Shown here: positions 1-7,433 of the stretch, in pieces
Layout: every line of letters starts with the position of its first letter
Position numbering within the stretch: the first letter of the stretch is position 1
Assembly: GCF_958439165.1 (NCBI RefSeq)
Contig: NZ_OY288141.1
Coordinates: 1-36,736, forward strand
DNA length: 36,736 bases
Direction: 5' to 3'
Origin: an uncultured Hydrogenophaga sp.
Lineage (GTDB): Bacteria > Pseudomonadota > Gammaproteobacteria > Burkholderiales > Burkholderiaceae_C
Notes under the pieces: model-generated
Told to the model about the DNA's origin: nothing
Database searches by the model: none
What the model saw: the letters and a program-made list of their open reading frames with translations, nothing else
Translations under genes and position numbers: made by a program

Positions 1-1
1 T

Positions 2-889
2 GCCCGGCACCTGCCCGCCTTTGCCCACACCCCGGTGCTGCTGGAGACCGCCGACGGCGTGCAGCTGGAGGCGCCGCTGCGCCCGCCCACGGTGCAGGAC
101 CTGCTGCGACACACCGCCGGACTGACCTATGAATTCCTCGGGGCATCGCGGGTGCAGCGCCTGTATGCCGAGGCCAACATCGGCTCGCGCCAGCGCAGCA
201 ACGCCGAGTTTGCGGAGGCGCTCGCCGCCATCCCGCTGTTCTGCCAGCCGGGCAGCCGCTGGGCCTACAGCCGCGCCACCGACGTGCTGGGCTGCGTGAT
301 CGAGGCCGTCACCGGACAGACGCTGGGTCGGCATCTGCAACAGGCCATCCTGGACCCGCTGAACCTGCACGACACCGGCTTTGCGGTGCCGGCCAGCCAG
401 CACGGCCGCATTGCCGAGCCCTTTGCCCAGGACCCGGACGGCGGCATCAACATGCGCCTGTTCGACCCGCGCACCGCACCTGCGCTGGAGAGTGGCGGTG
501 GCGGGCTGGTGTCGACGGCGCGCGATTACGCCCGCTTCCTGCAATGCCTGGCCAACGGCGGCGAGCTGGACGGCGTGCGCCTGCTCGGACCGCAGACCCT
601 GCGCTTTGCGATGGCCGACCACCTGGGCCCGATCGCTGCCGAGGCCAACGATGCGCTGCTGCCCCCCGGCCACGGCTTCGGCCTGGCCATGGCGGTGCGC
701 ACCGCCGCCGGCGAGGCGTTCATGCCCGGCTCGGTGGGCACCAACCACTGGAGCGGCATCGGCGGCACCAGCTTCTTCATCGACCCGGCGCAGGACACCT
801 GGGGCATCTTCCTGGCCCAGGCGCCCAACCAGCGCGAGGAATACCGCCTGCTGTTCCGCACGCTGGCGTATGCAGCCATGACCGGCTGA
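2..889 (+). CDS. Serine hydrolase, class C beta-lactamase/esterase family (5' end outside window)
   Basis: The reading frame is open to the left edge, so the true start lies outside; a GTG at 35 falls inside the domain and is not a convincing start. What is visible resembles the middle and C-terminal parts of the beta-lactamase-related serine hydrolase family (class C beta-lactamases, esterases, D-aminopeptidases). The LLRHTAGLTYEF segment normally follows the catalytic SxxK by about 40 residues, and a tyrosine-containing WAYSRATDVLG segment fits the conserved Y-S/A-N region. The Gly-rich ESGGGGLVSTARDYARF segment and the C-terminal GIGGTSFFIDP strand are also typical. The nucleophile motif is not in the window, so activity cannot be judged. 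The gene converges on the 901-1332 gene with only 11 bases between them. Substrate is unknown; a true beta-lactamase is less likely than an esterase or peptidase-like hydrolase. Confidence 0.85.
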   Translation, partial: ARHLPAFAHTPVLLETADGVQLEAPLRPPTVQDLLRHTAGLTYEFLGASRVQRLYAEANIGSRQRSNAEFAEALAAIPLFCQPGSRWAYSRATDVLGCVIEAVTGQTLGRHLQQAILDPLNLHDTGFAVPASQHGRIAEPFAQDPDGGINMRLFDPRTAPALESGGGGLVSTARDYARFLQCLANGGELDGVRLLGPQTLRFAMADHLGPIAAEANDALLPPGHGFGLAMAVRTAAGEAFMPGSVGTNHWSGIGGTSFFIDPAQDTWGIFLAQAPNQREEYRLLFRTLAYAAMTG

Positions 890-900
890 AGGCGGCCGAC

Positions 901-1332
901 TCAGTTCGCGACGATCATGCCGCGCGTGCCGGCGTCGGTGTCCATCCACACATCCTCGCCGACCAGTCGCCGGTCGCCCTGCAGGGTGAACATCACCGGC
1001 CCGCGGCGGAAAACCAGCGCACCGTCGCTGCGGCGCGCCGGGGTCGGCCGGTCGTCGACCCACACGCGCTCCCGGCCGTCGATGCGGATGCGGGCCACGG
1101 GTGTACCGTCATCGCGCCGGGCCAGCCAGCGCCCGGCATAGGGCGTGACCGGCTCACCGGCCTTGAAGCCGGCCCGTTCGTTCTCGGCCTTGCTGCGGTG
1201 GATGTCGCAGCCCTGCTGCTCGCTCATCTGGGTGCAGCCCGAGCGCTCCAGCTGGCGGGCGTAACGCGGATCGATGGCGTGGGCCTGTGTGGCCAGCAAT
1301 GCCGTGAGCAGCAGGACGGCGGACGTCTTCAT
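901..1332 (-). CDS. Secreted hypothetical protein, 143 aa
   Basis: I do not recognise a named family. The protein begins with a clear Sec signal peptide (MKTSAVLLLTALLATQAHA, predicted cut after residue 19). The mature domain of about 124 residues has two cysteines (SGCTQMSEQQGCDIH), which suggests one periplasmic disulphide. The C-terminal half is rich in short beta strands (VARIRIDGRERVWVDD, ALVFRRGPVMFTLQGD). The start codon overlaps the stop of the upstream DUF2889 gene in an ATGA (1329-1332), so the two are very probably translationally coupled. Periplasmic or outer-membrane-associated location is inferred from the signal peptide; function is unknown. Confidence 0.75.
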   Translation of the reverse strand: MKTSAVLLLTALLATQAHAIDPRYARQLERSGCTQMSEQQGCDIHRSKAENERAGFKAGEPVTPYAGRWLARRDDGTPVARIRIDGRERVWVDDRPTPARRSDGALVFRRGPVMFTLQGDRRLVGEDVWMDTDAGTRGMIVAN

Positions 1333-1838
1333 GGGGGACTCCAGCGAAAGAACATCGGGTAGACCTTCTCGACCACCGGGCCGTTGAAGTCCCAGGCCAG
1401 GCACTGGCCCAGATGGGCCGGGGGACGGCCGTCGGCCGGCGGAGCGAACGAAGCGGAACGGGTCTGGAAGGCGGCGGTGGCCAGGTTGAACAGCAGTTCG
1501 CGCAGGTGGGTGCAGCCCTGCACGCCGCCCAGATGCCGCTGGATGGTCTGGCGCCAGCCCCGGCCCAGCGTCTCGCCCACCATGCGCTGCATCGGGGCCA
1601 TGGCCTGCGGGCATGGGTCGTGGGGGTGGCTGTCCATGGCCACGGCGATGTCGCGGATCACCATGGCGTCGTCGAAGGTGACGCGCAGCCGCATGTGGTG
1701 GATGGCTTCCAGCGGTTCCCAGCGGCCTTCCCCCTCGATCTCGAAGGCGTGGGGCTTGCTGTCGTGCAGCTCGCCCTCGATGTCCCAGAGGCCATCGTCG
1801 CGGCGGAAGCCCTGGTAGGTCACCCGGCGGGTGTGCAT
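1329..1838 (-). CDS. DUF2889 domain protein, 169 aa
   Basis: The N-terminus (MHTRRVTYQGFRRDDGLWDI, then EGELHDSKPHAFEI) and the later segments LRVTFDDAMVIRDIAVAMDSHPHDPCP and GCTHLRELLFNLATAAFQT are characteristic of DUF2889, a proteobacterial family of unknown biochemical role. The product has no signal peptide or membrane segment and is probably cytoplasmic. I chose the ATG at 1838 because family similarity begins there; an upstream in-frame extension is Arg/Pro-rich and looks non-coding. The gene diverges from the His-rich cupin at 1969 across a 130-base spacer and is coupled by ATGA to the secreted protein downstream. Conserved His and Cys residues (HPHDPCP, GCTHL) could bind metal, but that is only inference. 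Confidence 0.85.
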   Translation of the reverse strand: MHTRRVTYQGFRRDDGLWDIEGELHDSKPHAFEIEGEGRWEPLEAIHHMRLRVTFDDAMVIRDIAVAMDSHPHDPCPQAMAPMQRMVGETLGRGWRQTIQRHLGGVQGCTHLRELLFNLATAAFQTRSASFAPPADGRPPAHLGQCLAWDFNGPVVEKVYPMFFRWSPP

Positions 1839-1968
1839 GGGGGTGCGCGGGGCGGGATCGGGCAAAGGCAAGACAGGTCTCCGGAATGCTGATGTCGCGA
1901 TTGTCCGCGCACTGCCGACAGGCGGCTGGCACACTGGTGTCCGACCCGAACGAACCGGAGACAGACGC

Positions 1969-2484
1969 ATGGCACACGACCACGACCACGACGGCAACCA
2001 CCCTCACGACCACGACCATGGCGCCCCGGCCTGGCAGCACGACGGCGTGCGGGTGATCCCCGGCAACCAGCTGGACCCCAATGTGCCGTCCACCCCCGGC
2101 ATGGACCGCAAGGCGGCCATCAACTTTGCGCGGGTGGGTGCCCAGAAGCTGTGGGCCGGTACCGTCACCATCCACCCCGACGCCAGGACCGGTGCCCACC
2201 ACCACGGGCCGCTGGAAAGCGTGATCTATGTGGTCAAGGGCCGTGCGCGCATGCGCTGGGGCGAGCGGCTGGAGTTCACCGCCGAAGCCGGCCCGGGCGA
2301 CTTCATCTATGTGCCGCCGTACGTGCCGCACCAGGAGATCAACGCCAGCCCGACCGAGGTGCTGGAGTGCGTGCTGTGCCGCAGCGACGGTCAGGCGGTG
2401 GCGGTCAACCTGGACATCGAGCCGGTGGAGAAGCCGCAGACCGTGCTGTGGGTGGACCCCACCCACCCCACCGGCGGCATCTGA
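1969..2484 (+). CDS. Cupin-domain protein with His/Asp-rich N-terminus, 171 aa
   Basis: A single conserved cupin barrel occupies about residues 55-150. Motif 1 is seen as TGAHHHGPLESVIYVVKGRARMRWG, supplying the usual His, His and Glu metal ligands, and motif 2 as GDFIYVPPYVPHQEIN, supplying the distal His. The first 18 residues form an unusual His/Asp-rich stretch (MAHDHDHDGNHPHDHDHG) that probably binds divalent metal, perhaps to load the cupin site or buffer metal. The start at 1969 is supported by a GGAG at 1957-1960. It is likely a small soluble metal-dependent enzyme or binding protein; the substrate cannot be read from sequence. The downstream neighbour is convergent. Confidence 0.88.
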   Translation: MAHDHDHDGNHPHDHDHGAPAWQHDGVRVIPGNQLDPNVPSTPGMDRKAAINFARVGAQKLWAGTVTIHPDARTGAHHHGPLESVIYVVKGRARMRWGERLEFTAEAGPGDFIYVPPYVPHQEINASPTEVLECVLCRSDGQAVAVNLDIEPVEKPQTVLWVDPTHPTGGI

Positions 2485-2508
2485 TCGGGTAACGGCTCGG
2501 CCGCCGGG

Positions 2509-3249
2509 TCAGCTGCCCTGGAAGCTGTCGGCGCGGCAGGTGACCACCAGCGTGTCGCGCCAGCCGAAACCCTCCGGGTCCAGCGGCTGGATGGGGGTGC
2601 TTTCGTGGATCACGCGCGCATCGTCCAGCAGCAGCAAGGACCACGGCTCGCGCAGCGTGAAGCGCTGGCCCGCCGGGCCATCGGCCTCGAACACCCGGCT
2701 CTCGCCGCCCTTGATGGCGTGGCGCCCCACCAGGAACACCGCCACCAGGTCCACGCCGTCGCGGTGAGCGCCCTCGGGCGTGGGCCGGCCGATGCCGTCG
2801 GTGGTGTCGATGCGGAACGGATGCGCCTCCACGAACCAGGGCCGGGCTCCGCGCAGCTGGCTGGCGGCGTCACCCAGCCGCTGCAGCAGGCGCTGCCACA
2901 GGGGAAGCGCCACCTGTTGGGGCTCCATGGGTTCGAACCAGCGCTGCATGCCCCCGTGCAGGGCGTTGTATTCCAGCGGCTGCCAGTGGGCGCGGTGGGC
3001 CACCTGCGTGACCTGCGGGCCGTCCACCACGAAGCAGCTGTGGCGGCGCTTGCGGTAGCGCCCGCCGTCCTTCAGGTAGGCGTCGGGCACCAGGCGGTCC
3101 CAGGGTGCGGTCAGGGCCTCGAAATCGGCCCGGTCGGCATCCAGCCACCGGGCAACGCCGGCAGCGTCCATGAGCGTAAAGCCCCGGTGCTGCAGGGCGG
3201 CGGCCATGTCGGCCGGGGACACGTAAGGTGGCTTGAATTCCTGGGTCAT
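2509..3249 (-). CDS. 2OG-Fe dioxygenase family protein (PF10014-like), 246 aa
   Basis: The protein resembles the 2OG-Fe dioxygenase family that includes the free L-isoleucine/L-leucine hydroxylases and BsmA-type proteins. Typical features are the RYRKRRHSCFVVDG segment near residues 64-76, the iron-binding HRD at 162-164 (EGAHRDGVDLVAVFLV), the distal His at 215 (ARVIHESTPI), and Arg231 (WRDTLVVT), suited to binding the 2-oxoglutarate carboxylate. The facial triad HxD...H therefore appears intact and the enzyme should be active. The substrate is probably a free amino acid or small acid by family analogy, but cannot be fixed. It diverges from the DUF2189 gene and converges on the cupin gene. 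The ATG at 3249 begins the conserved region. Confidence 0.85.
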   Translation of the reverse strand: MTQEFKPPYVSPADMAAALQHRGFTLMDAAGVARWLDADRADFEALTAPWDRLVPDAYLKDGGRYRKRRHSCFVVDGPQVTQVAHRAHWQPLEYNALHGGMQRWFEPMEPQQVALPLWQRLLQRLGDAASQLRGARPWFVEAHPFRIDTTDGIGRPTPEGAHRDGVDLVAVFLVGRHAIKGGESRVFEADGPAGQRFTLREPWSLLLLDDARVIHESTPIQPLDPEGFGWRDTLVVTCRADSFQGS

Positions 3250-3335
3250 GGGCGGGCAGTGTAGCCCCGGGAAACACCGGTTGCCGGCGCTGCCGGGCAA
3301 TGGCCCAATGGCCCATCGCCACCTCCCGATCTGCC

Positions 3336-4130
3336 ATGGCCGACACCCTGAACCAGGACGCACCTCCCCCCTCGGGCCGCGGACCTTCCGTGTTCGACCT
3401 GAAGCTGGCCGACCTGCACGCCGCCGACCCGCTGCGCTGGCTGGCTGCCGGCTGGCGCGACTTCATCCGCTGTCCGCGCATCGGCCTGTTCTACGGCCTG
3501 TGCTTCTTCCTCATGGGCCATGCGCTGATGGCGGTGTTCCGCTCTGCGCCGGCCTATGTGCTGGCGCTCTCGGCCGGCTTCCTGCTGATGGGCCCCTTCC
3601 TGTGTCTGGGCCTGTACGACGCCAGCCGTGCGCTGGAACAGGGCCGCCGGCCCTCGCTGCGCGCCTCGCTCATGGCCTGGCGGCCGATGCTGGGCACCAT
3701 GGCCATCTTTGCCGGTGTGCTGCTGATCCTGGAAATGCTGTGGGGCCGCGCTTCGCTGGTGGTGTTCGCCGTCACCTTCAACACCATGCCCGATGCGGCC
3801 CACCTGCTGCAGCAGCTGTTCAGCCGCGAGAACATCGAGTTCCTGATCACCTACACCCTGGTGGGCGGGCTGTTTGCCGGGCTGATCTTCATCACCAGCG
3901 CCATCAGCATCCCGATGATCCTGGACCGCCAGTCCGACGCGGTGTCATCCGGCCTGACCAGCATCCGGGCCAGCCTGCAGAACCCGGGCGTGATGCTGTG
4001 GTGGGGCGCGCTCATCACGCTGGTGATCGGGCTGTCCATGCTGCCCTGGTTCGCCGGCCTGTTCGTGGCCGGACCGGTGGTGGGCCACGCCACCTGGCAC
4101 GCCTACCGGCAGATCGTGCCGGCGGCCTGA
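3336..4130 (+). CDS. DUF2189 integral membrane protein, 264 aa
   Basis: A polytopic inner-membrane protein of the DUF2189 family, function unknown. After a hydrophilic N-terminus the conserved ADPLRWLAAGWRDFIRCPRIGLFYGLCF segment leads into the first membrane helix. About six hydrophobic segments follow (near residues 50-70, 76-98, 120-145, 160-190, 200-215 and 230-252). Family hallmarks visible are LMGPFLCLGLYDASRALEQGR and the late SIRASLQNPGVMLWWGALI segment. The start is uncertain: an ATG at 3300 is in frame, but the extra 12 residues look non-coding, so I prefer 3336; neither has a clear Shine-Dalgarno. It converges on acuI, with a palindrome across its stop codon. Confidence 0.87.
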   Translation: MADTLNQDAPPPSGRGPSVFDLKLADLHAADPLRWLAAGWRDFIRCPRIGLFYGLCFFLMGHALMAVFRSAPAYVLALSAGFLLMGPFLCLGLYDASRALEQGRRPSLRASLMAWRPMLGTMAIFAGVLLILEMLWGRASLVVFAVTFNTMPDAAHLLQQLFSRENIEFLITYTLVGGLFAGLIFITSAISIPMILDRQSDAVSSGLTSIRASLQNPGVMLWWGALITLVIGLSMLPWFAGLFVAGPVVGHATWHAYRQIVPAA

Positions 4131-4137
4131 TCAGGCC
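4124..4137. terminator. Bidirectional terminator-like palindrome between DUF2189 gene and acuI
   Basis: GGCCTGATCAGGCC is a perfect 14-base palindrome that forms a 5-bp stem with a GATC loop. It contains the stop of the DUF2189 gene, lies just beyond the acuI stop, and is followed by CTTT on the plus strand and preceded by matching pyrimidine-poor sequence. A role in ending both convergent transcripts is plausible, but the stem is short and there is no long T tract. Confidence 0.4.
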
Positions 4138-4140
4138 CTT

Positions 4141-5136
4141 TCAGGCGTTCACGTCCACCACCAGCCGCCCGCGCACCTGACCCGCCAGGATGTCGTGGCC
4201 GGCCTGGATGGCCTCGGCCAGGGTGATGGCGCGGGTCATGGCGGCCAGCTTCGGGCGATCGATCAACCGGTCCAGCGCGGCCCAGGCGGCCTCGCGGCGG
4301 GCCATGGGCGCCATCACGCTGTCGATGCCGTACAGCGTGATCCCACGCAGGATGAAGGGCGCCACGCTGGCCGGCAGGTCCATGCCCTGGGCCAGGCCGC
4401 AGGCCGCCAGCGCACCACCGTAACGGGTGCTGGCGCAGGCGTTGGCCAGGGTGTGGCTGCCCACCGAGTCGACCACGCCGATCCAGCGCTCCTTCTGCAG
4501 CGGCTTGCCGGGCGCCGACAGGCTGGCCCGGTCGATCACGTCGGCCGCGCCCAGCGAGCGCAGGTAATCGGCCTCGGCCGGGCGGCCGGTGGAGGCCACC
4601 ACGGTGTGGCCCAGCGCGGCCAGCAGCGCGATGGCCACGCTGCCCACACCACCGCCGGCACCGGTCACCAGCACCTCGCCGCTGCCGGCGGCGACACCGC
4701 GCGCAGCCCAGTGGTCGTGCAGGGCCTGGACACACAGCATGGCGGTGTAACCGGCGGTGCCGATGGCCATGGCGTCACGTTCGCTGAAGCCGGCCGGCAG
4801 GGCCACCAGCCAGTCGCCCTTGACCCGGGCCTTCTGCGCCAGCCCGCCGGGATGGGTTTCGCCCACGCCCCAGCCGTTGAGCACCACCCGGTCACCCGCC
4901 TTGAAGCGCGGGTGCTGGCTGTCGGTCACGGTGCCGGCGAAGTCGATGCCCGGCACCATCGGGAACTTGCGCACCACTGGCGAGCGCCCGGTGATGGCCA
5001 GGCCGTCCTTGTAGTTGATGGTCGACCAGGCCACCTGCACCGTCACGTCGCCCTCGGGCAGGGTCGATTCATCGAGCTCGGCGAGGTCGCAGCGGTAGCC
5101 GCTCTCGGGTTGGGTGATCTGCAGGGCTTTGAACAT
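4141..5136 (-). CDS. acuI: Acrylyl-CoA reductase AcuI (YhdH/YhfP family), 331 aa
   Basis: A zinc-independent medium-chain dehydrogenase/reductase of the AcuI/YhdH type, which reduces acryloyl-CoA to propionyl-CoA with NADPH. Supporting signs are the N-terminus MFKALQITQPESGY, the catalytic-domain segments STINYKDGLAITGRSPVVRKFPMVPGIDFAGTV and FKAGDRVVLNGWGVGE, the nucleotide-binding loop VTGAGGGVGSVA around residues 158-169, and the late PFILRGITLYGIDSV segment typical of this subfamily. The length of 331 matches. It is the last gene of a minus-strand run with the small membrane protein (16-base gap) and the CoA ligase, which hints at acyl-CoA or propionate metabolism or removal of toxic acryloyl-CoA. 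Confidence 0.93.
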   Translation of the reverse strand: MFKALQITQPESGYRCDLAELDESTLPEGDVTVQVAWSTINYKDGLAITGRSPVVRKFPMVPGIDFAGTVTDSQHPRFKAGDRVVLNGWGVGETHPGGLAQKARVKGDWLVALPAGFSERDAMAIGTAGYTAMLCVQALHDHWAARGVAAGSGEVLVTGAGGGVGSVAIALLAALGHTVVASTGRPAEADYLRSLGAADVIDRASLSAPGKPLQKERWIGVVDSVGSHTLANACASTRYGGALAACGLAQGMDLPASVAPFILRGITLYGIDSVMAPMARREAAWAALDRLIDRPKLAAMTRAITLAEAIQAGHDILAGQVRGRLVVDVNA

Positions 5137-5152
5137 GGTGTCTCCGGGGTCT

Positions 5153-5392
5153 TCAGGGTTGATCGTCGGGCGCCTTGGGCGGGTCGTTCCACAGGCGCCA
5201 GGTGAGCCAGGCGCCGATCAGGCTGTTGGTCAGGGCCAGCAGGCCCACCGCCAGGGCCAGGCCGGTCGGCGGCTGTCGGGTCTGGATGAAAAAGCTCATG
5301 AAGGACGCCAGTGCATTGAAGCCGAACGCCAGCCAGAACAGCGGCTTGCGCGGTTGCCACAGGCGCCGGAAGGCGTCGGTGAAGTAGTTCAT
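5153..5392 (-). CDS. Small membrane protein, 79 aa, two predicted helices
   Basis: A short protein with two hydrophobic stretches, roughly residues 17-36 (PLFWLAFGFNALASFMSFFI) and 44-66 (GLALAVGLLALTNSLIGAWLTWRL). The N-terminus is positively charged (FRRLWQPRK) and a short polar tail ends in PPKAPDDQP. It lies between the CoA ligase stop (4 bases away) and acuI (16 bases away) on the same strand, so it is almost certainly co-transcribed with them. I do not recognise the family. Codon usage matches its neighbours, and the tight fit between two real genes argues that it is genuine. Confidence 0.72.
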   Translation of the reverse strand: MNYFTDAFRRLWQPRKPLFWLAFGFNALASFMSFFIQTRQPPTGLALAVGLLALTNSLIGAWLTWRLWNDPPKAPDDQP

Positions 5393-5396
5393 CCCG

Positions 5397-7115
5397 TCAT
5401 TGTGGCGCGGCCGTTGGGGCGGCGGCCTGCTCCTGCTCCTGCAGCAGGCGCCACATCACCTTGCCGCTGCCGCTCTTGGGCAGCGCCGGCACGAACTGCA
5501 CGCTTTTCGGGCACTTGTAGACCGCCATGTGCTCGCGGCACCAGTCCAGGATGTCCTGCTCCGTCACGCCCCGGGCGTCCTGGCGCAGCACCACCACCGC
5601 CTTGACGCTCTCGCCCCGGTAGCTGTCGCGGGTGGCGATGATGCAGGCCTCGGCGATGGCGGGGTGGCGGAACATGAGCGCCTCGACCTCGGCCGGCCAG
5701 ACCTTGAACCCGCTGGCATTGATCATGCGTTTGAGCCGGTCGGTGATGAAGAAGTAGCCGTCCTCATCGACCCGGCCCAGGTCGCCGGAGCGGAAGAAGC
5801 GCTTGCCCTCGAAGGTGATGAAGGCCGCCTCGGTGGCCTCGGGGCGTTTCCAGTAACCGTCGAACACCTCCGGGCCGTGGATGATGATCTCGCCCGCTTC
5901 GCCCTGCGGCATTTCCTGCAGCGTCTCGGGGTCGATCACCCGGGCATCGGTGCTCATGAAGGGCACGCCCAGGCATTGCTGCTTGGGCGAGTCGGGCGGG
6001 TTGCTGTGCGAGGGTGCGGCGGTTTCGGTCAGGCCGTAGCCTTCCGAATAGCGCAGGCCGAACTGGTCGAACAGGCGCTGGGCCACGGCCGCCGGCATGG
6101 CCGCGCCGCCACCGCCGATGTAGACCAGGCTGGAGAGGTCGTACTGGCTGAAGTTCGGGCTGGCCAGCAGGTCGATCACCATGGTGGGGATGTTGGTCCA
6201 GCTGGTGACCCGCCAGCGCGAGATCAGCCGGCCGGCCAGCTCGCGGTCCCAGCGCGGCATCAGCACGATGGTGGCGCCGCCATACAGGCAGGCGTGCATG
6301 CCGGTGACCATGCCGGTGATGTGGAACAGCGGCACCACCACCAGCGCCACCGTCTCGGGCGAGGCATTGCCCCACAGGGTGCTGGCCACCGCGTTGTGCA
6401 TGACGGTGCGGTGCGGATGCATGCAGCCCTTGGGCAGGCCGGTGGTGCCGCTGGTGTAGGGCAGCACGGCCAGATCGTCCGGGCGGCGGTTGTGGGCCGG
6501 CAGCGGGTCGGTGCAGGCCAGCGCCTGCGACCAGTCGGCCACCGTGCCCTGCGTCAGGGCCGGCAGCGGATGGCGGCTGCCCAGCCAGTCCTGCCAGGCG
6601 GGAGGCACCTCGGCCTGCGGCCCCATGGCGTCGGCGTAGTGGGTGACCACCATGTGCCGGAGCCGGTCGGCTTCGGGCAGGCCGGCGTCGGCCTTGGCCA
6701 GTTCACCGGCGAGATCGGCCGCACAGACCGCGACCCGGGCATCCGGGTCGGTGATGTAGTGCTGCAGCTCGTCGGCCTTGTTCATAGGGTTGACCGGCAC
6801 CACCACCGCATTGGCCCGCAGGATGGCGAAGTGCGCCACCACCCACTGCGGACAGTTCTGCATGTACAGGATGACCCGGTCGCCGTCCTGCACCCCGACG
6901 GCGCGCAGGTGTGCGGCCATCCGCTCGGCCTGCTGGAGCAGGTCGGCATAGCGGGTGCTGCGGTCGAAGAAGACCAGCGCCGGCTTGTCGGGGTAGCGCA
7001 GTGCGCTGACCTCCAGATTGGTCCACAGCGAAGTGGCCGGGGGCTTGAGGCTGTGCGGCAGGCGTTTGGGCCAGACGCGGTGATGGGCGCGGGTGGGCTG
7101 GGGGGCGGTGCTCAT
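5397..7115 (-). CDS. AMP-forming acyl-CoA ligase (fatty-acid type), 572 aa
   Basis: A member of the ANL adenylating superfamily that activates a carboxylic acid as acyl-AMP and transfers it to CoA. The phosphate-binding loop YTSGTTGLPKG is at residues 220-230, an A5-type motif is seen in YSEGYGLTETAAPSHSN, the A8 hinge region is GYFFITDRLKRMINASGFKVWPAEVE, and the catalytic A10 lysine is probably Lys552 in PKSGSGKVMWRLL. The N-terminal PPATSLWTNLEVSALRYPDKPALVFF resembles long-chain-fatty-acid-CoA ligases of Burkholderiales. The acyl specificity is not readable. It heads a minus-strand operon with the small membrane protein and acuI. A perfect 16-bp palindrome lies about 50-70 bases upstream of its start and may be its operator. 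Confidence 0.92.
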   Translation of the reverse strand: MSTAPQPTRAHHRVWPKRLPHSLKPPATSLWTNLEVSALRYPDKPALVFFDRSTRYADLLQQAERMAAHLRAVGVQDGDRVILYMQNCPQWVVAHFAILRANAVVVPVNPMNKADELQHYITDPDARVAVCAADLAGELAKADAGLPEADRLRHMVVTHYADAMGPQAEVPPAWQDWLGSRHPLPALTQGTVADWSQALACTDPLPAHNRRPDDLAVLPYTSGTTGLPKGCMHPHRTVMHNAVASTLWGNASPETVALVVVPLFHITGMVTGMHACLYGGATIVLMPRWDRELAGRLISRWRVTSWTNIPTMVIDLLASPNFSQYDLSSLVYIGGGGAAMPAAVAQRLFDQFGLRYSEGYGLTETAAPSHSNPPDSPKQQCLGVPFMSTDARVIDPETLQEMPQGEAGEIIIHGPEVFDGYWKRPEATEAAFITFEGKRFFRSGDLGRVDEDGYFFITDRLKRMINASGFKVWPAEVEALMFRHPAIAEACIIATRDSYRGESVKAVVVLRQDARGVTEQDILDWCREHMAVYKCPKSVQFVPALPKSGSGKVMWRLLQEQEQAAAPTAAPQ

Positions 7116-7166
7116 GCGCTGTCTCCTGCTGTCGTTGTCGTGGGGCCGTCGAGGGCCGCGGTCAGC

Positions 7167-7182
7167 ATACGGCCGGCCGTAT
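7167..7182. promoter_or_regulatory. Perfect 16-bp palindrome, candidate repressor operator
   Basis: ATACGGCCGGCCGTAT reads identically on both strands and lies 52-67 bases upstream of the CoA ligase start. Its length and symmetry suit a dimeric TetR-type repressor, a class that commonly controls acyl-CoA ligase operons. No regulator gene of that type is in the window, so the partner is unknown. Confidence 0.5.
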
Positions 7183-7252
7183 CTGGCCGCATCCGGGGCC
7201 TGTCACGACCGGGACGGTGGCACGAAAACTGCATCCATGCTTTCGCGGAACC

Positions 7253-7269
7253 ACCATCGCGTTGATGGT
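7253..7269. promoter_or_regulatory. Inverted repeat ACCATC-N5-GATGGT upstream of gltI
   Basis: A 6-bp inverted repeat with a 5-base centre (GCGTT) overlaps the possible -35 element TTGATG at 7262-7267. It could be an operator for the glutamate importer operon or part of a hairpin; only the symmetry is observed. Confidence 0.3.
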
Positions 7270-7433
7270 TTCATACGCGTTTTGCATACCGGATCAAGGA
7301 AACCCCCGCCCGCAAGGCGCGGGAGGCGCACTATAGTCGGCGCTCGGTTTCCACCCATCAGGTGGCGCATCCGGGGTCGTCCGGGCCCCCATCCCTGCCC
7401 GGCTTTCGTTTCGATCATCACGACGGAGAACTC

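Larger units (their letters stand above)
7116..7433. other. Divergent intergenic region between CoA ligase and gltI (318 bases)
   Basis: No gene is visible here. The region carries the starts of two divergent operons, a 16-bp perfect palindrome at 7167-7182, a smaller inverted repeat at 7253-7269, and possible promoter elements toward gltI. The latter are TTGATG at 7262-7267 followed after 17 bases by CATACC, and a TATAGT hexamer at 7332-7337. The long leader toward gltI (about 100 bases from TATAGT to the ATG) leaves room for regulation. Assignments of individual promoters are tentative. Confidence 0.6.

Noticed and set aside
1926..1940. Sigma-54 promoter (TGGCAC) before the cupin gene
   Set aside because: The downstream TTGC-type -12 element is absent at the required spacing.
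5400..7265. Long plus-strand open frame opposite the CoA ligase
   Set aside because: The ligase has every ANL motif on the minus strand; the opposite frame has none.
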